A stretch of DNA of 8,776 nucleotides from Candidatus Scybalomonas excrementavium (GTDB lineage: Bacteria > Bacillota > Clostridia > Lachnospirales > Lachnospiraceae). Under the pieces are notes generated by a model. That model saw nothing but the letters and a program-made list of their open reading frames with translations. It was not told the origin of the DNA and ran no database searches. Of this stretch, positions 1-7,802 are shown one piece after another. The stretch spans positions 1-8,776 of the forward strand of contig JADIML010000109.1 in assembly GCA_017694765.1 (NCBI GenBank). The letters run 5' to 3'. The number at the start of each line of letters is the position of its first letter. The first letter of the stretch is position 1. The position numbers and the translations under genes were made by a program.

Positions 1-413
1 AGTTACAAGGATTTGAACTTGGTGTAGATGAATATATTTCAAAACCATTTAGTCCTAAAATTCTTGTAGCAAGAGTAGAAGCAATTTTAAGAAGAACACA
101 GGGGCTTAATAAATCTGATATTTTATCGGCAGGAGGAATTGAAATCGATAATTCTGCACATCAAGTAAAAATTGATGGTGTTCCAATCGACTTAAGTTTT
201 AAAGAGTTTGAACTATTAAATTATTTTTTCTTAAATCAAGGAGTAGCATTGTCACGAGAGAATATTTTAAATCATGTTTGGAATTACGATTATTTTGGCG
301 ATGCGAGAACAATTGACACCCATGTAAAAAAATTGAGAAGCAAACTAGGGGAAAAAGGGGAATATATCAAAACCATTTGGGGTATGGGTTATAAATTTGA
401 GGTAACAAAATGA
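1..413 (+). CDS. OmpR/PhoB-family response regulator, C-terminal part (5' truncated by window)
   Basis: Cytoplasmic DNA-binding response regulator, the output partner of the sensor kinase that follows. The frame is open from the window edge (first whole codon at base 3) and gives 136 residues before TGA at 411-413. The fragment opens with the end of the receiver domain: GVDEYISKPF, with the conserved Lys-Pro pair at fragment residues 14-15, then helix alpha5 ending in ILRR. The phospho-acceptor Asp lies upstream of the window. After a short linker comes a complete winged-helix domain (about residues 40-134), with FKEFELLNYF, the recognition-helix region DARTIDTHVKKLRSKLG, and the wing ending IKTIWGMGYKF, all hallmarks of OmpR/PhoB proteins. 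Its stop overlaps the kinase start (ATGA, 410-413), so the two are translationally coupled. The regulated genes cannot be read from the sequence. Confidence 0.95.
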   Translation, partial: LQGFELGVDEYISKPFSPKILVARVEAILRRTQGLNKSDILSAGGIEIDNSAHQVKIDGVPIDLSFKEFELLNYFFLNQGVALSRENILNHVWNYDYFGDARTIDTHVKKLRSKLGEKGEYIKTIWGMGYKFEVTK

Positions 414-1960
414 AACACTCCATTCGAATCAAAATGACTTTTTCACTTATTTTCTTAACCATTTCTATTATTTTAGTTTCTTGGGTCGTAAATAAGACGA
501 TTGGTATGGAATATTATATGAGAAGTGAGGAAAAAAGTCTTACGAGAACGTATAAGCAGTTAGAACAGATCTATTGGAACACCGATGATAAGACAATAAC
601 AGACGATTATCGAACAGTAAGAGAACAGCAAGTGGATGTTTTAATGTCTAATACCCATTTTAATATTCTCATTGTAAATAGTGGATTTCAAAGAGAATAT
701 CCTTTAAGCGAAAGAAGCAATAAAATGGATACAAGTATGTTATTTTACTTAAATGAGCTTATAAAAGCAAGACCGGGAGATGGAAGCAGTGTTGACGAAA
801 TTTTTGAACAAGGATATACGATTCAAAAAAATAATGTAAAAGATTTAAAAGGAGAATACCTTGATCTTTTTGGCATTATGTTTGATCAAAGTAATCAGAA
901 ATATTTAGTTATTTTACGCTCTCCCATTCAAGGTGTTCAAGGTGCTGCCAATATTGCTAGTCAATTATTTGCCTATATTGGCATTTTAATGAGTATTCTT
1001 GGAGCAATTATTATGTTTTGGTTTAGTAAAACATATACAACTCCTATTGAAGAAATGGCTATGATTGCAAATCGTATGGTACATCTTGATTTTGATGCAA
1101 GGGTGACAAGAATTCATGAAGATGAGTTAGGACAGCTTGGAAGGAATATGAATGAATTATCTGCTCGCTTACAAGAAACGATTAGTGAGCTAAAAACAGC
1201 AAATAATCAGCTTAGAAAAGATATTGATCAAAAAATTCAAATTGATGAAATGCGAAAAGAATTTATCTCTCATGTATCTCATGAATTAAAAACACCAATT
1301 GCACTTATTCAAGGATATGCAGAAGGTTTAAAAGATAATGTTAATGATGATCCAGAAAGTCGAGAATTTTATTGTGATGTTATTATGGACGAAGCAAAGA
1401 AAATGAACATTATGGTCAAAAAATTATTGACACTCAATCAAATTGAGTTTGGAAATAATGTTGTCCATATGGAACGATTTGATATTGTAGCACTTGTTAA
1501 AAATTTAATTCAAGCTTCCGAAATTTTATATAAGAAAGCAGAGGCTACCATTGATTTTCGACAAACAGAACCTATTTATGTGTGGGCAGATGAGTATATG
1601 ATTGAAGAAGTCATTTCCAATTATTTAAGCAATGCGCTTCATCATTTGTCAGAAAAAGGAACAATTACCGTTCGATTTGAACCAAGAGGAGATGAAGTGA
1701 GAGTGTATGTAGCAAATACTGGAAAGCCAATTCCAGAAGAAGAGCTTGACAAATTATGGATTAAATTTTATAAAGTTGATAAAGCAAGAACAAGAGAATA
1801 TGGTGGAAGTGGTATTGGACTATCCATTGTTGCTGCTACTATGAAGGCACATGGGAAACAATACGGAGTTCAAAATATAGAAAATGGTGTAGAATTTTAT
1901 ATTGATCTCGATACAAAATATTCAGGTTCTCATTATAAGAAAGAGGAGAAAGCAGAATGA
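410..1960 (+). CDS. Membrane sensor histidine kinase (HAMP-HisKA-HATPase)
   Basis: Senses an unknown signal, autophosphorylates on His using ATP and passes phosphate to the response regulator encoded just upstream. The 516 residues have the normal layout: TM1 about 9-28, an extracytoplasmic sensor region about 29-183 with no family I recognise, TM2 about 184-205, HAMP about 206-258 (includes the conserved DELGQLG), and a coiled-coil stretch. The dimerisation helix carries SHVSHELKTP with phospho-acceptor H291. The ATPase domain has the N box (N404, N408), a G1 box reading NTG (436-438), the F box (FYKVDK from 453) and G2 GGSGIGLSI (465-473). The usual G1 Asp is Asn, a variant I associate with many Firmicute kinases of this type, so I would not call it dead. 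The ATG at 410 is supported by GAGGT at 399-403, six bases upstream. The stop overlaps the next gene by ATGA (1957-1960). Confidence 0.96.
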   Translation: MKHSIRIKMTFSLIFLTISIILVSWVVNKTIGMEYYMRSEEKSLTRTYKQLEQIYWNTDDKTITDDYRTVREQQVDVLMSNTHFNILIVNSGFQREYPLSERSNKMDTSMLFYLNELIKARPGDGSSVDEIFEQGYTIQKNNVKDLKGEYLDLFGIMFDQSNQKYLVILRSPIQGVQGAANIASQLFAYIGILMSILGAIIMFWFSKTYTTPIEEMAMIANRMVHLDFDARVTRIHEDELGQLGRNMNELSARLQETISELKTANNQLRKDIDQKIQIDEMRKEFISHVSHELKTPIALIQGYAEGLKDNVNDDPESREFYCDVIMDEAKKMNIMVKKLLTLNQIEFGNNVVHMERFDIVALVKNLIQASEILYKKAEATIDFRQTEPIYVWADEYMIEEVISNYLSNALHHLSEKGTITVRFEPRGDEVRVYVANTGKPIPEEELDKLWIKFYKVDKARTREYGGSGIGLSIVAATMKAHGKQYGVQNIENGVEFYIDLDTKYSGSHYKKEEKAE

Positions 1961-2757
1961 AAATAACAGAGATACAAAAAACAATAGAAGATGCAGAAAT
2001 GATTGTGATTGGAATTGGAGCCGAATTACGTGCTGATAAAATCATTCCATATGATTCAGAGGAAATAAAAGCATATTATGAGAAATTAGGTATGAAACAA
2101 TATCAACATGTATTAGAAGAAGCAAAAGACAAGGAAGATTTTGCATATTTAAGAGAACTTTATTATGCTTATTATATTCAAACACAAAAAATTTCAACTA
2201 TTTATGATTCATTGGCAAAAGTGTTAGAAGGGAAAAATTATTTTATTATTACAAGCAATACAGATGATTTAATTTATAGTTCTTCGTTAGATGCAGCGAG
2301 AATTGTAGCTCCTTGTGGGACAAGGAGATTATTCCAGTGTTCCAAAGGGTGTAGTAAAAATTTATATCCAGCAAAAGAGTTAATATTAGCAAAATTAGAA
2401 GAGTTTGAACTGACTGGTGATATGAGTAGGATTCGATGTGGAAAATGCAAAGAAGAATTGATATTTAATATTCGAGAGAAAGAAAATCCTGCAAACTATG
2501 TAGAAGAAGGGTATTTAAGTCAATGGGGGAATTACACAAAATGGTTACAAGGCACATTAAATAAACGATTTCTTGCACTAGAACTAGGAGAAGGGTTTGA
2601 ACAACCATCGTTATTCCATTGGCCATTTGAACGAATTGTTTATTTTAATCAAAAAGCGAAGCTAGTTCGTGTACATAATAAGTTATCTCAAATCGGGGAA
2701 GAATTAAAAGAAAGGGCAACATCTGTTCCAATATCAGCCATTGAATTTTTAGGTTAA
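1957..2757 (+). CDS. Divergent SirTM-like Sir2-family (sirtuin) protein
   Basis: Sirtuins use NAD+ to deacylate or ADP-ribosylate protein targets; this 266-residue soluble protein most resembles the compact SirTM-type bacterial branch. Visible marks are a Rossmann start VIGIGAELR (17-25), KNYFIITSNTDDL (93-105) with the NAD-site N101 and D103, the QC start of a zinc module with C128/C132 and C161/C164, then NIRE (171-174), VEEGY (182-186), LALELGEGFEQPSLFHWPF (206-224) and a C-terminal Rossmann strand near 236. Two things are odd. The GAGxS nucleotide loop reads GAELR, and the catalytic-His position (HG in deacetylases, QG in SirTM as I recall it) is Cys (C120-G121). It may therefore be an ADP-ribosyltransferase-like enzyme, an NAD-binding sensor or a pseudoenzyme. 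It is the last gene of the two-component operon, with an ATGA overlap, AGAGGAG upstream and a strong terminator six bases after the stop. Fold call good, activity unknown. Confidence 0.8.
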   Translation: MKITEIQKTIEDAEMIVIGIGAELRADKIIPYDSEEIKAYYEKLGMKQYQHVLEEAKDKEDFAYLRELYYAYYIQTQKISTIYDSLAKVLEGKNYFIITSNTDDLIYSSSLDAARIVAPCGTRRLFQCSKGCSKNLYPAKELILAKLEEFELTGDMSRIRCGKCKEELIFNIREKENPANYVEEGYLSQWGNYTKWLQGTLNKRFLALELGEGFEQPSLFHWPFERIVYFNQKAKLVRVHNKLSQIGEELKERATSVPISAIEFLG

Positions 2758-2762
2758 TGAAT

Positions 2763-2812
2763 AAAAATACGTATTGTAAAGATATAAAAATCTAGACAAT
2801 ACGTATTTTTTT
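2763..2812. terminator. Bidirectional intrinsic terminator between convergent genes
   Basis: Perfect 15-bp inverted repeat: 2763-2777 pairs with 2796-2810 around an 18-nt loop, and the loop contains a further AGAT/ATCT pair. On the + strand the stem runs into seven T (2806-2812). On the - strand it ends in five T (complement of 2763-2767). It begins six bases after the sirtuin stop and lies about 70 bases past the activase stop, so it can end both transcripts. Confidence 0.9.
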
Positions 2813-2853
2813 ACATTATGATAAGAAATTAGAAATTTATTTTAACGAGATAG

Positions 2854-2868
2854 TTTCATAATATGAAA
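2854..2868. repeat. Short inverted repeat TTTCAT-AAT-ATGAAA
   Basis: A 6-bp perfect inverted repeat with a 3-bp spacer, 11 bases downstream (minus-strand sense) of the activase stop codon. The loop is too small and the stem too AT-rich to be a convincing terminator. It may be an incidental palindrome or a minor 3'-end hairpin of the activase transcript. Confidence 0.3.
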
Positions 2869-2878
2869 AACGCATACT

Positions 2879-5800
2879 TTATTTTTGATTTTCTTTGGCA
2901 GCTGAGAGCATTAATTTAATTCGATTTACCTGATTAACTTCAGAAGCACCAGGATCATAATCGATAGGTACAATGTTAGCTTCTGGATGTCGTAAGCGTA
3001 ATTCTTTAATAACACCTTTTCCAACGACATGGTTAGGAAGACAACCAAATGGCTGAGCACAAACGATATTTGTTGTACCGCTATGAATTAACTCTAGCAT
3101 TTCACCAGTTAAGAACCAGCCTTCTCCTGTCTGATTCCCAATAGAAACAATACCTTTCGCATATTCTGCTAGTTTCTTAATTGGAACTGGTGGTTCAAAA
3201 CGTTCACTGTTTTCCAATGATTTTTTTAGTGTTTTACGATATTGCTCTAAAATCCAGATAGCAGTATTGCTTATAATAGCACTAGATGCTGATTTACCAA
3301 GACGTTTATGTTTAAAGTTACTGTTATAAAAACTATACATAAAGAAGTCTAATAAATCAGGTACAACAGCCTCTGCACCTTCTGATTCCAAAAGATCTAC
3401 GAGGTGATTATTAGCAGCAGGAAGGAATTTTACAAGGATTTCTCCAACAATTCCAACTTTTGGTTTTGTTATATTCTGAATCGGAAGAGTATCAAAGTCA
3501 TGAATAATTGCTTTAATATTTTGCTGGAATTCTCCAAAACTTCCTTTTTTCAGAGATTCTTGGCAGATTTTATTCCATTTTTCATAGAGAGCATTCGCTG
3601 ATCCAGCCACTTGTTCATATGGACGAACACGATAAAGAACTCTCATGAATAAATCTCCATAAATTAATGCTTGAATTGCCTTATGAAGCATTGGAAGAGT
3701 AAAGTGGAAACCAGAGTTCTTTTCAATACCTTGCGCACTAATAGAAACAACTGGAATTTGTGGAAGACCAGCTTTTCGTAAGGCACGACGAATAAAACCA
3801 ATGTAGTTTGTTGCACGACACCCTCCACCTGTTTGAGAAATAACGAGACCAACTTTATTGACATCGTATTTTCCAGATTGCAGTGCTTCCATCAGTTGTC
3901 CTACTACAATGAGGGAAGGATAACAAGCATCATTATTCACAAATTTTAGCCCAGTATCTACAGCAGACTTATCTGGATCAGGTAAAATTTCAAGATTTAG
4001 CCCAGAAGAACGAAGAGCTGGTAATAATAAATCAAAGTGGATTGGTGACATTTGTGGACAAAGAAGCGTATATTCTTTTGCCATTTCTTTCGTAAATTCT
4101 ACACGTTCAAAAGCAGCAGAGCGTACTTTTGGTTCTACATGATGACTTCTTCGAACTTTTACAGCACTAATTAAAGAACGAATACGGATTCTAGCAGCTC
4201 CTAAATTGCTTACTTCATCAATTTTCAAGGAAGTATAAATTCGTCCAGACTGGGTTAAAATATCTGATACAGCATCAGTTGTAACAGCATCAAGCCCACA
4301 TCCAAAAGAGTTTAATTGGATGACTTCTAAGCGATTGTTTGTTTTGGCATAATTAGCTGCTGCATAAAGTCTGGAATGATACATCCACTGGTCTTGAACA
4401 ATCAGTGGGCGTTCCACTGGCAGTAAATGAGAGATAGAGTCTTCTGTTAAAACTGCCAAATCATAAGAAGTGATCAGTTCAGGAATACCGTGATTGATTT
4501 CAGGATCTACATGATAAGGACGGCCACATAGTACAATACCATGGCGATCATTTTCTTCCAACCATTGAAGAGTTTCCTCACCCTTTGCACGAACATCGTT
4601 TCGAACAGCAGTAGCTTCGGTATAAGCAAGGTTAAGAGCTGTCATAATCTCAGATTTCGCAATCTTATAATGGCTGGATAGACATTGATAGAGTTGTTCT
4701 CCCAATGCTTTTTTATTATCAAGAGCAATAAAAGGATTCATAAAATTAATGTTATGAGTTTTTAATTCTTCCATATTGTTTTTGATATTTTCTGCATAAG
4801 AAGTAACAATTGGACAGTTATAATGATTGCTGGCATCCTTTATTTCTTCTTGTTCATATGGAATACAAGGATAAAAAATATTTTGTACACCTTGTTTAAT
4901 AAGCCACATAACATGACCATGTGCTAACTTCGCTGGATAACATTCCGATTCACTTGGAATGGATTCAATTCCCATTTCATAAATCTTATGGGTAGATTCA
5001 GGAGAGAGAACGACTTCAAAGCCAAGTTTTGTAAAAAATGTAAACCAAAATGGATAATTTTCATACATATTTAAAACACGAGGCAATCCAATTTGCCCAC
5101 GAGTAGCTTCTTCTTTTGTCAATGGTATGTAATCAAAAATACGTTTTAGCTTATAAGCAAAAAGATTTGGTACTTTGGTCTTTGTTTTTTCTTTACCAAG
5201 ACCGCGTTCACAACGATTTCCAGTAATAAATCGACGGTTTCCATTGAATTTATTTACAGTAAGAAGACAGTGATTTGTACATTTATTACATCTTGTCATG
5301 CTTGTGGAATAAGTGAGTTCGTTAATTTCATCGATGGAAAGCATGGTAGATGGTTTTGTAGAATCAAAACGTTCTCTAGCAATTAATGCAGAACCAAAAG
5401 CTCCCATGATACCAGCAATATCAGGGCGTACAGCTTCACATTCAGAGATAAGTTCGAAACTTCTAAGAACAGCATCGTTATAGAATGTTCCACCTTGTAC
5501 AACAATTTTAGAGCCAAGATCTTTAGGATCTGTGAGTTTAATTACTTTTAATAGTGCATTTTTAATAACAGAATAGGCAAGACCAGAAGAAATGTCGCCA
5601 ACAGATGCCCCTTCTTTTTGTGCTTGTTTTACTTTAGAGTTCATGAAAACGGTACAGCGGGATCCTAAATCAATTGGATTTTTAGCAAATAATGCAATAT
5701 TCGCAAAATCTTCAATGGAATAATTTAAAGATTTTGCAAAAGTTTCAATGAAAGAACCACATCCAGAAGAACATGCTTCGTTAAGCATAACATTATCAAC

Positions 5801-7108
5801 AACGCCATCTTTAATTTTAATGCATTTCATATCCTGCCCACCGATGTCGAGAATACAATCAACTTCAGGTTCAAAAAATGCAGCAGCATAGTAATGAGCA
5901 ATCGTTTCTACTTCACCAAAGTCAAGCATAAGAGCAGATTGAATTAAGGCTTCTCCATAACCAGTGGAACAAGCAGCCTTAATGGTAGCATCGGCAGGAA
6001 GTTTTTGATAAATTTCTTGAATTGCCTGAATCGTAGTAGCAAGAGGATTTCCCTGATTGCTTCCATAGAAACTATAAAGCAAATGACCGTCTTCGTTGAT
6101 TAAAGCAACCTTTGTAGTTGTAGAACCAGCATCAATTCCAAGATAGCAGTTACCATGATATTCTGAAATATTAGCACGAGGAATTGCAAAGCGGTTATGT
6201 TTCTTTTGAAATTCCTCATATTCTGCATGATCCTTAAAGAGTGGTTGTAAACGCTGTACCTCATGGGTGATTTCGATTGTCTTATCAAATTTATGACAAA
6301 ATTCCTTTAAAGATAATACGACATTCGGATCATGATTTAAGGCAGCACCCATAGCTGCAAATAAGTGAGAATGTTCAGGAAGAATCGTTTCTTCTTCCGT
6401 TAGGTTTAAAGTTCTTATAAAAGTATTACGAAGTTCTGGCAAGAAATGAAGAGGACCACCTAAAAAGGCTACATGTCCACGAATTGGTTTTCCACAAGCT
6501 AACCCACTAATTGTCTGATTTACAACTGCTTGGAAAATAGAAATAGCCAGATTTTCTTTGGAAGCACCTTCATTAATGAGTGGTTGAATATCTGTTTTGG
6601 CAAATACACCACAGCGCGCAGCAATTGGATAAATTGTATCATAATGTTTTGCATATTCGTTTAATCCAGTTGCATCTGTTTGAAGAAGGGAAGCCATTTG
6701 ATCGATGAAGGAGCCAGTTCCACCAGCACAAACACCGTTCATACGTTGTTCTACACCATTTGTAAAATAAATAATTTTGGCATCTTCGCCACCAAGTTCA
6801 ATGGCTACATCTGTTTGTGGAGCAACAGCTTTTAAAGCCGTAGAAACACAAACAACTTCTTGACAAAATGGTATATGTAAAGTTTCAGATAAAGAAAGAC
6901 CACCAGAGCCTGTAATAACAGGAGAAACTTGAATATCTCCTAGTTCAAGTAGTGCTTTCTTCAATAATTCTGATAAAGTTTCTTGAATATTTGCAAAATG
7001 TCTTTTGTATTCTGCAAATAGAAATTGGTGTGATTTATCTAAAATTGTGACTTTAACAGTCGTGGAACCAATATCTACTCCAAGGGTATATTGATTATTC
7101 GAACCCAT
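2879..7108 (-). CDS. Fused double acyl-CoA dehydratase activase / DUF2229 / dehydratase-related protein
   Basis: A 1409-residue cytoplasmic iron-sulfur ATPase of the BadF/BadG/BcrA/BcrD (HgdC-like) superfamily. Relatives use ATP hydrolysis to drive low-potential electron transfer into 2-hydroxyacyl-CoA dehydratases or benzoyl-CoA reductases; the reaction of this long fused form is not established. Activase domain 1 (about 7-258) has the loop DIGSTTVK (12-19), IELGGEDAK (103-111) and cluster cysteines C127 (CAGGTGSF) and C166 (RCGVFAKTD). Activase domain 2 (about 322-577) has DAGSTTTK (326-333), DIGGQDMK (421-428), C446 (CSSGCGSF) and C485 (RCTVFMNSK). A linker with C607, C610, C614 and C633 may bind metal. 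A DUF2229-like region follows (about 675-900; SECYPAKLAHGH from 721). The dehydratase-like C-terminus (about 1010-1400) has C1017, C1062, C1097 (TGGGCRATNY), C1350 and C1356. About 1400 residues is the usual length of this fused family, and it is intact. ATG is set by AAGGAG 8 bases upstream. No dehydratase subunit genes adjoin it. Confidence 0.93.
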   Translation of the reverse strand: MGSNNQYTLGVDIGSTTVKVTILDKSHQFLFAEYKRHFANIQETLSELLKKALLELGDIQVSPVITGSGGLSLSETLHIPFCQEVVCVSTALKAVAPQTDVAIELGGEDAKIIYFTNGVEQRMNGVCAGGTGSFIDQMASLLQTDATGLNEYAKHYDTIYPIAARCGVFAKTDIQPLINEGASKENLAISIFQAVVNQTISGLACGKPIRGHVAFLGGPLHFLPELRNTFIRTLNLTEEETILPEHSHLFAAMGAALNHDPNVVLSLKEFCHKFDKTIEITHEVQRLQPLFKDHAEYEEFQKKHNRFAIPRANISEYHGNCYLGIDAGSTTTKVALINEDGHLLYSFYGSNQGNPLATTIQAIQEIYQKLPADATIKAACSTGYGEALIQSALMLDFGEVETIAHYYAAAFFEPEVDCILDIGGQDMKCIKIKDGVVDNVMLNEACSSGCGSFIETFAKSLNYSIEDFANIALFAKNPIDLGSRCTVFMNSKVKQAQKEGASVGDISSGLAYSVIKNALLKVIKLTDPKDLGSKIVVQGGTFYNDAVLRSFELISECEAVRPDIAGIMGAFGSALIARERFDSTKPSTMLSIDEINELTYSTSMTRCNKCTNHCLLTVNKFNGNRRFITGNRCERGLGKEKTKTKVPNLFAYKLKRIFDYIPLTKEEATRGQIGLPRVLNMYENYPFWFTFFTKLGFEVVLSPESTHKIYEMGIESIPSESECYPAKLAHGHVMWLIKQGVQNIFYPCIPYEQEEIKDASNHYNCPIVTSYAENIKNNMEELKTHNINFMNPFIALDNKKALGEQLYQCLSSHYKIAKSEIMTALNLAYTEATAVRNDVRAKGEETLQWLEENDRHGIVLCGRPYHVDPEINHGIPELITSYDLAVLTEDSISHLLPVERPLIVQDQWMYHSRLYAAANYAKTNNRLEVIQLNSFGCGLDAVTTDAVSDILTQSGRIYTSLKIDEVSNLGAARIRIRSLISAVKVRRSHHVEPKVRSAAFERVEFTKEMAKEYTLLCPQMSPIHFDLLLPALRSSGLNLEILPDPDKSAVDTGLKFVNNDACYPSLIVVGQLMEALQSGKYDVNKVGLVISQTGGGCRATNYIGFIRRALRKAGLPQIPVVSISAQGIEKNSGFHFTLPMLHKAIQALIYGDLFMRVLYRVRPYEQVAGSANALYEKWNKICQESLKKGSFGEFQQNIKAIIHDFDTLPIQNITKPKVGIVGEILVKFLPAANNHLVDLLESEGAEAVVPDLLDFFMYSFYNSNFKHKRLGKSASSAIISNTAIWILEQYRKTLKKSLENSERFEPPVPIKKLAEYAKGIVSIGNQTGEGWFLTGEMLELIHSGTTNIVCAQPFGCLPNHVVGKGVIKELRLRHPEANIVPIDYDPGASEVNQVNRIKLMLSAAKENQK

Positions 7109-7116
7109 AAATATAA

Positions 7117-7122
7117 CTCCTT
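7117..7122 (-). promoter_or_regulatory. Ribosome binding site of the activase gene
   Basis: On the minus strand AAGGAG ends 8 bases before the ATG at 7106-7108. It fixes the start of the 1409-residue protein; no other in-frame start upstream has such a site. It lies just downstream of the leader's outer stem (7133-7143), so folding of the leader could affect access to it. Confidence 0.85.
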
Positions 7123-7132
7123 TCTTTTTCGA

Positions 7133-7214
7133 TAGTCTCTTTTATCAATTGTAAAATAATGTAAAAAGACAATGGTTTAATGAGTGTCTTTTTACCTATT
7201 AAAAAAGAAGACTA
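7133..7214 (-). promoter_or_regulatory. Structured 5' leader of the activase mRNA: inner hairpin inside a bulged outer stem
   Basis: The predicted transcript starts near 7222 and carries about 110 nt before the ATG. Two nested pairings are visible. The inner one is a perfect 11-bp inverted repeat (7161-7171 with 7185-7195, 13-nt loop), whose minus-strand 3' arm ends TCTTTTTAC. The outer one pairs 7203-7214 with 7133-7143 through 6 + 5 base pairs with one bulged base. The pyrimidine-rich 5' arm of the outer stem (CTTCTTTTT) could alternatively pair with the AAAAAGAAAG purines next to the ribosome binding site. This gives a possible attenuator or translational switch. I recognise no known riboswitch class here. 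The pairing is seen directly; regulation is inferred. The inner hairpin alone could also be a weak terminator. Confidence 0.5.
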
Positions 7215-7228
7215 CAAAAACCTAGTCT

Positions 7229-7257
7229 ATTATACACAAAAAAACGACAATTTACAA
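7229..7257 (-). promoter_or_regulatory. SigA-type promoter for the activase gene
   Basis: Minus strand: -35 TTGTAA (7257-7252, four of six consensus bases), a 17-bp spacer, and a perfect -10 TATAAT (7234-7229). The expected start point is near 7222. It is the best housekeeping promoter in the 212-bp divergent intergenic region and points only towards the activase gene. Confidence 0.75.
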
Positions 7258-7320
7258 CTAAAGAAATATTAGCACAAAATATAAATTTCAGAATAGAATA
7301 GTAAAAAACGAGGTTTTTCT

Positions 7321-7668
7321 ATGAGAGAAGCAAGTTCTATCGAATGTAATGGTACAATATATGTGATACAACAAGGAGATACGATGTATAAAATAGCTAA
7401 AAAATTTCGGATAAATTTGGAAACCATTATGCAAAATAATCCATACTTAAATGTTTTTAATTTAAAACCTGGAGATGAAATGTGTCTTCCGCTGAAAAAT
7501 ATGGCACCTATTGAAAATATGCGACCATATGTGGTAAAATCACAACAATACATTTCTGATATTTTAAAAGAGACTGGAACAACTTTTGAAGAGTTGGCTT
7601 CTAAAAATAAAGTCTTAAGAGAATTGACATTACCAACGGGAACAATTCTTTTAATTCCTAGTAAATAG
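7321..7668 (+). CDS. Small double-LysM protein without signal peptide
   Basis: LysM modules of about 45 residues bind N-acetylglucosamine-containing glycans such as peptidoglycan. This 115-residue protein is almost nothing but two of them. The first (about 14-57) is clear: YVIQQGDTMYKIAKKF, then NNPYLNVFNLKPGDEMCLP. The second (about 70-113) is degenerate, starting YVVKSQQYISDILKETG and ending LPTGTILLIP. There is no signal peptide, membrane segment or catalytic domain. A LysM protein made in the cytoplasm of a Firmicute could act in the mother cell on the forming spore, as SafA does in Bacillus, but nothing in the sequence proves this. The ATG at 7321 follows GAGG (7310-7313) at 7 bases. No convincing SigA promoter lies just upstream (a TATAAA at 7280 lacks a -35 at proper spacing), so a sporulation sigma factor is possible. 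It is divergent from the activase gene. Confidence 0.85.
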   Translation: MREASSIECNGTIYVIQQGDTMYKIAKKFRINLETIMQNNPYLNVFNLKPGDEMCLPLKNMAPIENMRPYVVKSQQYISDILKETGTTFEELASKNKVLRELTLPTGTILLIPSK

Positions 7669-7691
7669 TAGAAAAGAAAAAAGACTGAGAA

Positions 7692-7723
7692 GAAAAATGT
7701 GACAAAAAATTATCATATTTTTC
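7692..7723 (+). terminator. Putative weak terminator after the LysM gene
   Basis: An 11-bp stem (7692-7702 with 7713-7723, ten Watson-Crick pairs and one G-U) with a 10-nt loop, starting 24 bases after the LysM stop. The stem is AT-rich and its five T lie inside the 3' arm rather than after it, so it would be a weak terminator. The same AT-rich block sits directly upstream of the next promoter and could also act as an UP-like element. Confidence 0.45.
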
Positions 7724-7733
7724 AATTTGGAGT

Positions 7734-7762
7734 TTGACAAAAAAAATAAACTTGCATATAAT
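7734..7762 (+). promoter_or_regulatory. Consensus SigA promoter for the corA-like transcript
   Basis: TTGACA (7734-7739), exactly 17 bp, then TATAAT (7757-7762): both hexamers match the consensus perfectly, with AT-rich sequence upstream. The expected start is near 7769, which leaves about 280 nt of leader before the corA-like start codon. A promoter this strong in front of a long leader suggests that control is exerted after initiation. Confidence 0.88.
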
Positions 7763-7802
7763 TTAAATTAGCTAGTTATATTTTCTAAATCATAGGAATT
7801 TT

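Noticed and set aside
436..438. Asn instead of Asp in the kinase G1 box (residue numbers in the kinase protein) as evidence of an inactive kinase
   Set aside because: The NTG form occurs in many apparently functional Firmicute kinases, and all other boxes (H291, N404/N408, FYK, GGSGIGLSI) are intact.
1839..2045. Open frame of 68 codons on the minus strand across the kinase/sirtuin junction
   Set aside because: It lies antisense to two well-supported, coupled genes, has no recognisable product and no ribosome binding site I could identify; open antisense frames are expected in AT-rich DNA.
3404..3601. Open frame of 65 codons on the plus strand inside the activase gene
   Set aside because: Antisense to the strongly conserved C-terminal region of the activase; no start signals or family resemblance.
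3664..3864. Open frame on the minus strand in another phase of the activase gene
   Set aside because: It overlaps the real frame, which carries the TGGGCRATNY motif here; out-of-frame shadow. The same holds for the one at 6100-6288.
7269..7553. 94-codon minus-strand open frame opposite the LysM gene
   Set aside because: The plus-strand frame has a clear LysM signature and a ribosome binding site, while the minus frame only yields an unremarkable hydrophobic composition and would run into the activase promoter.
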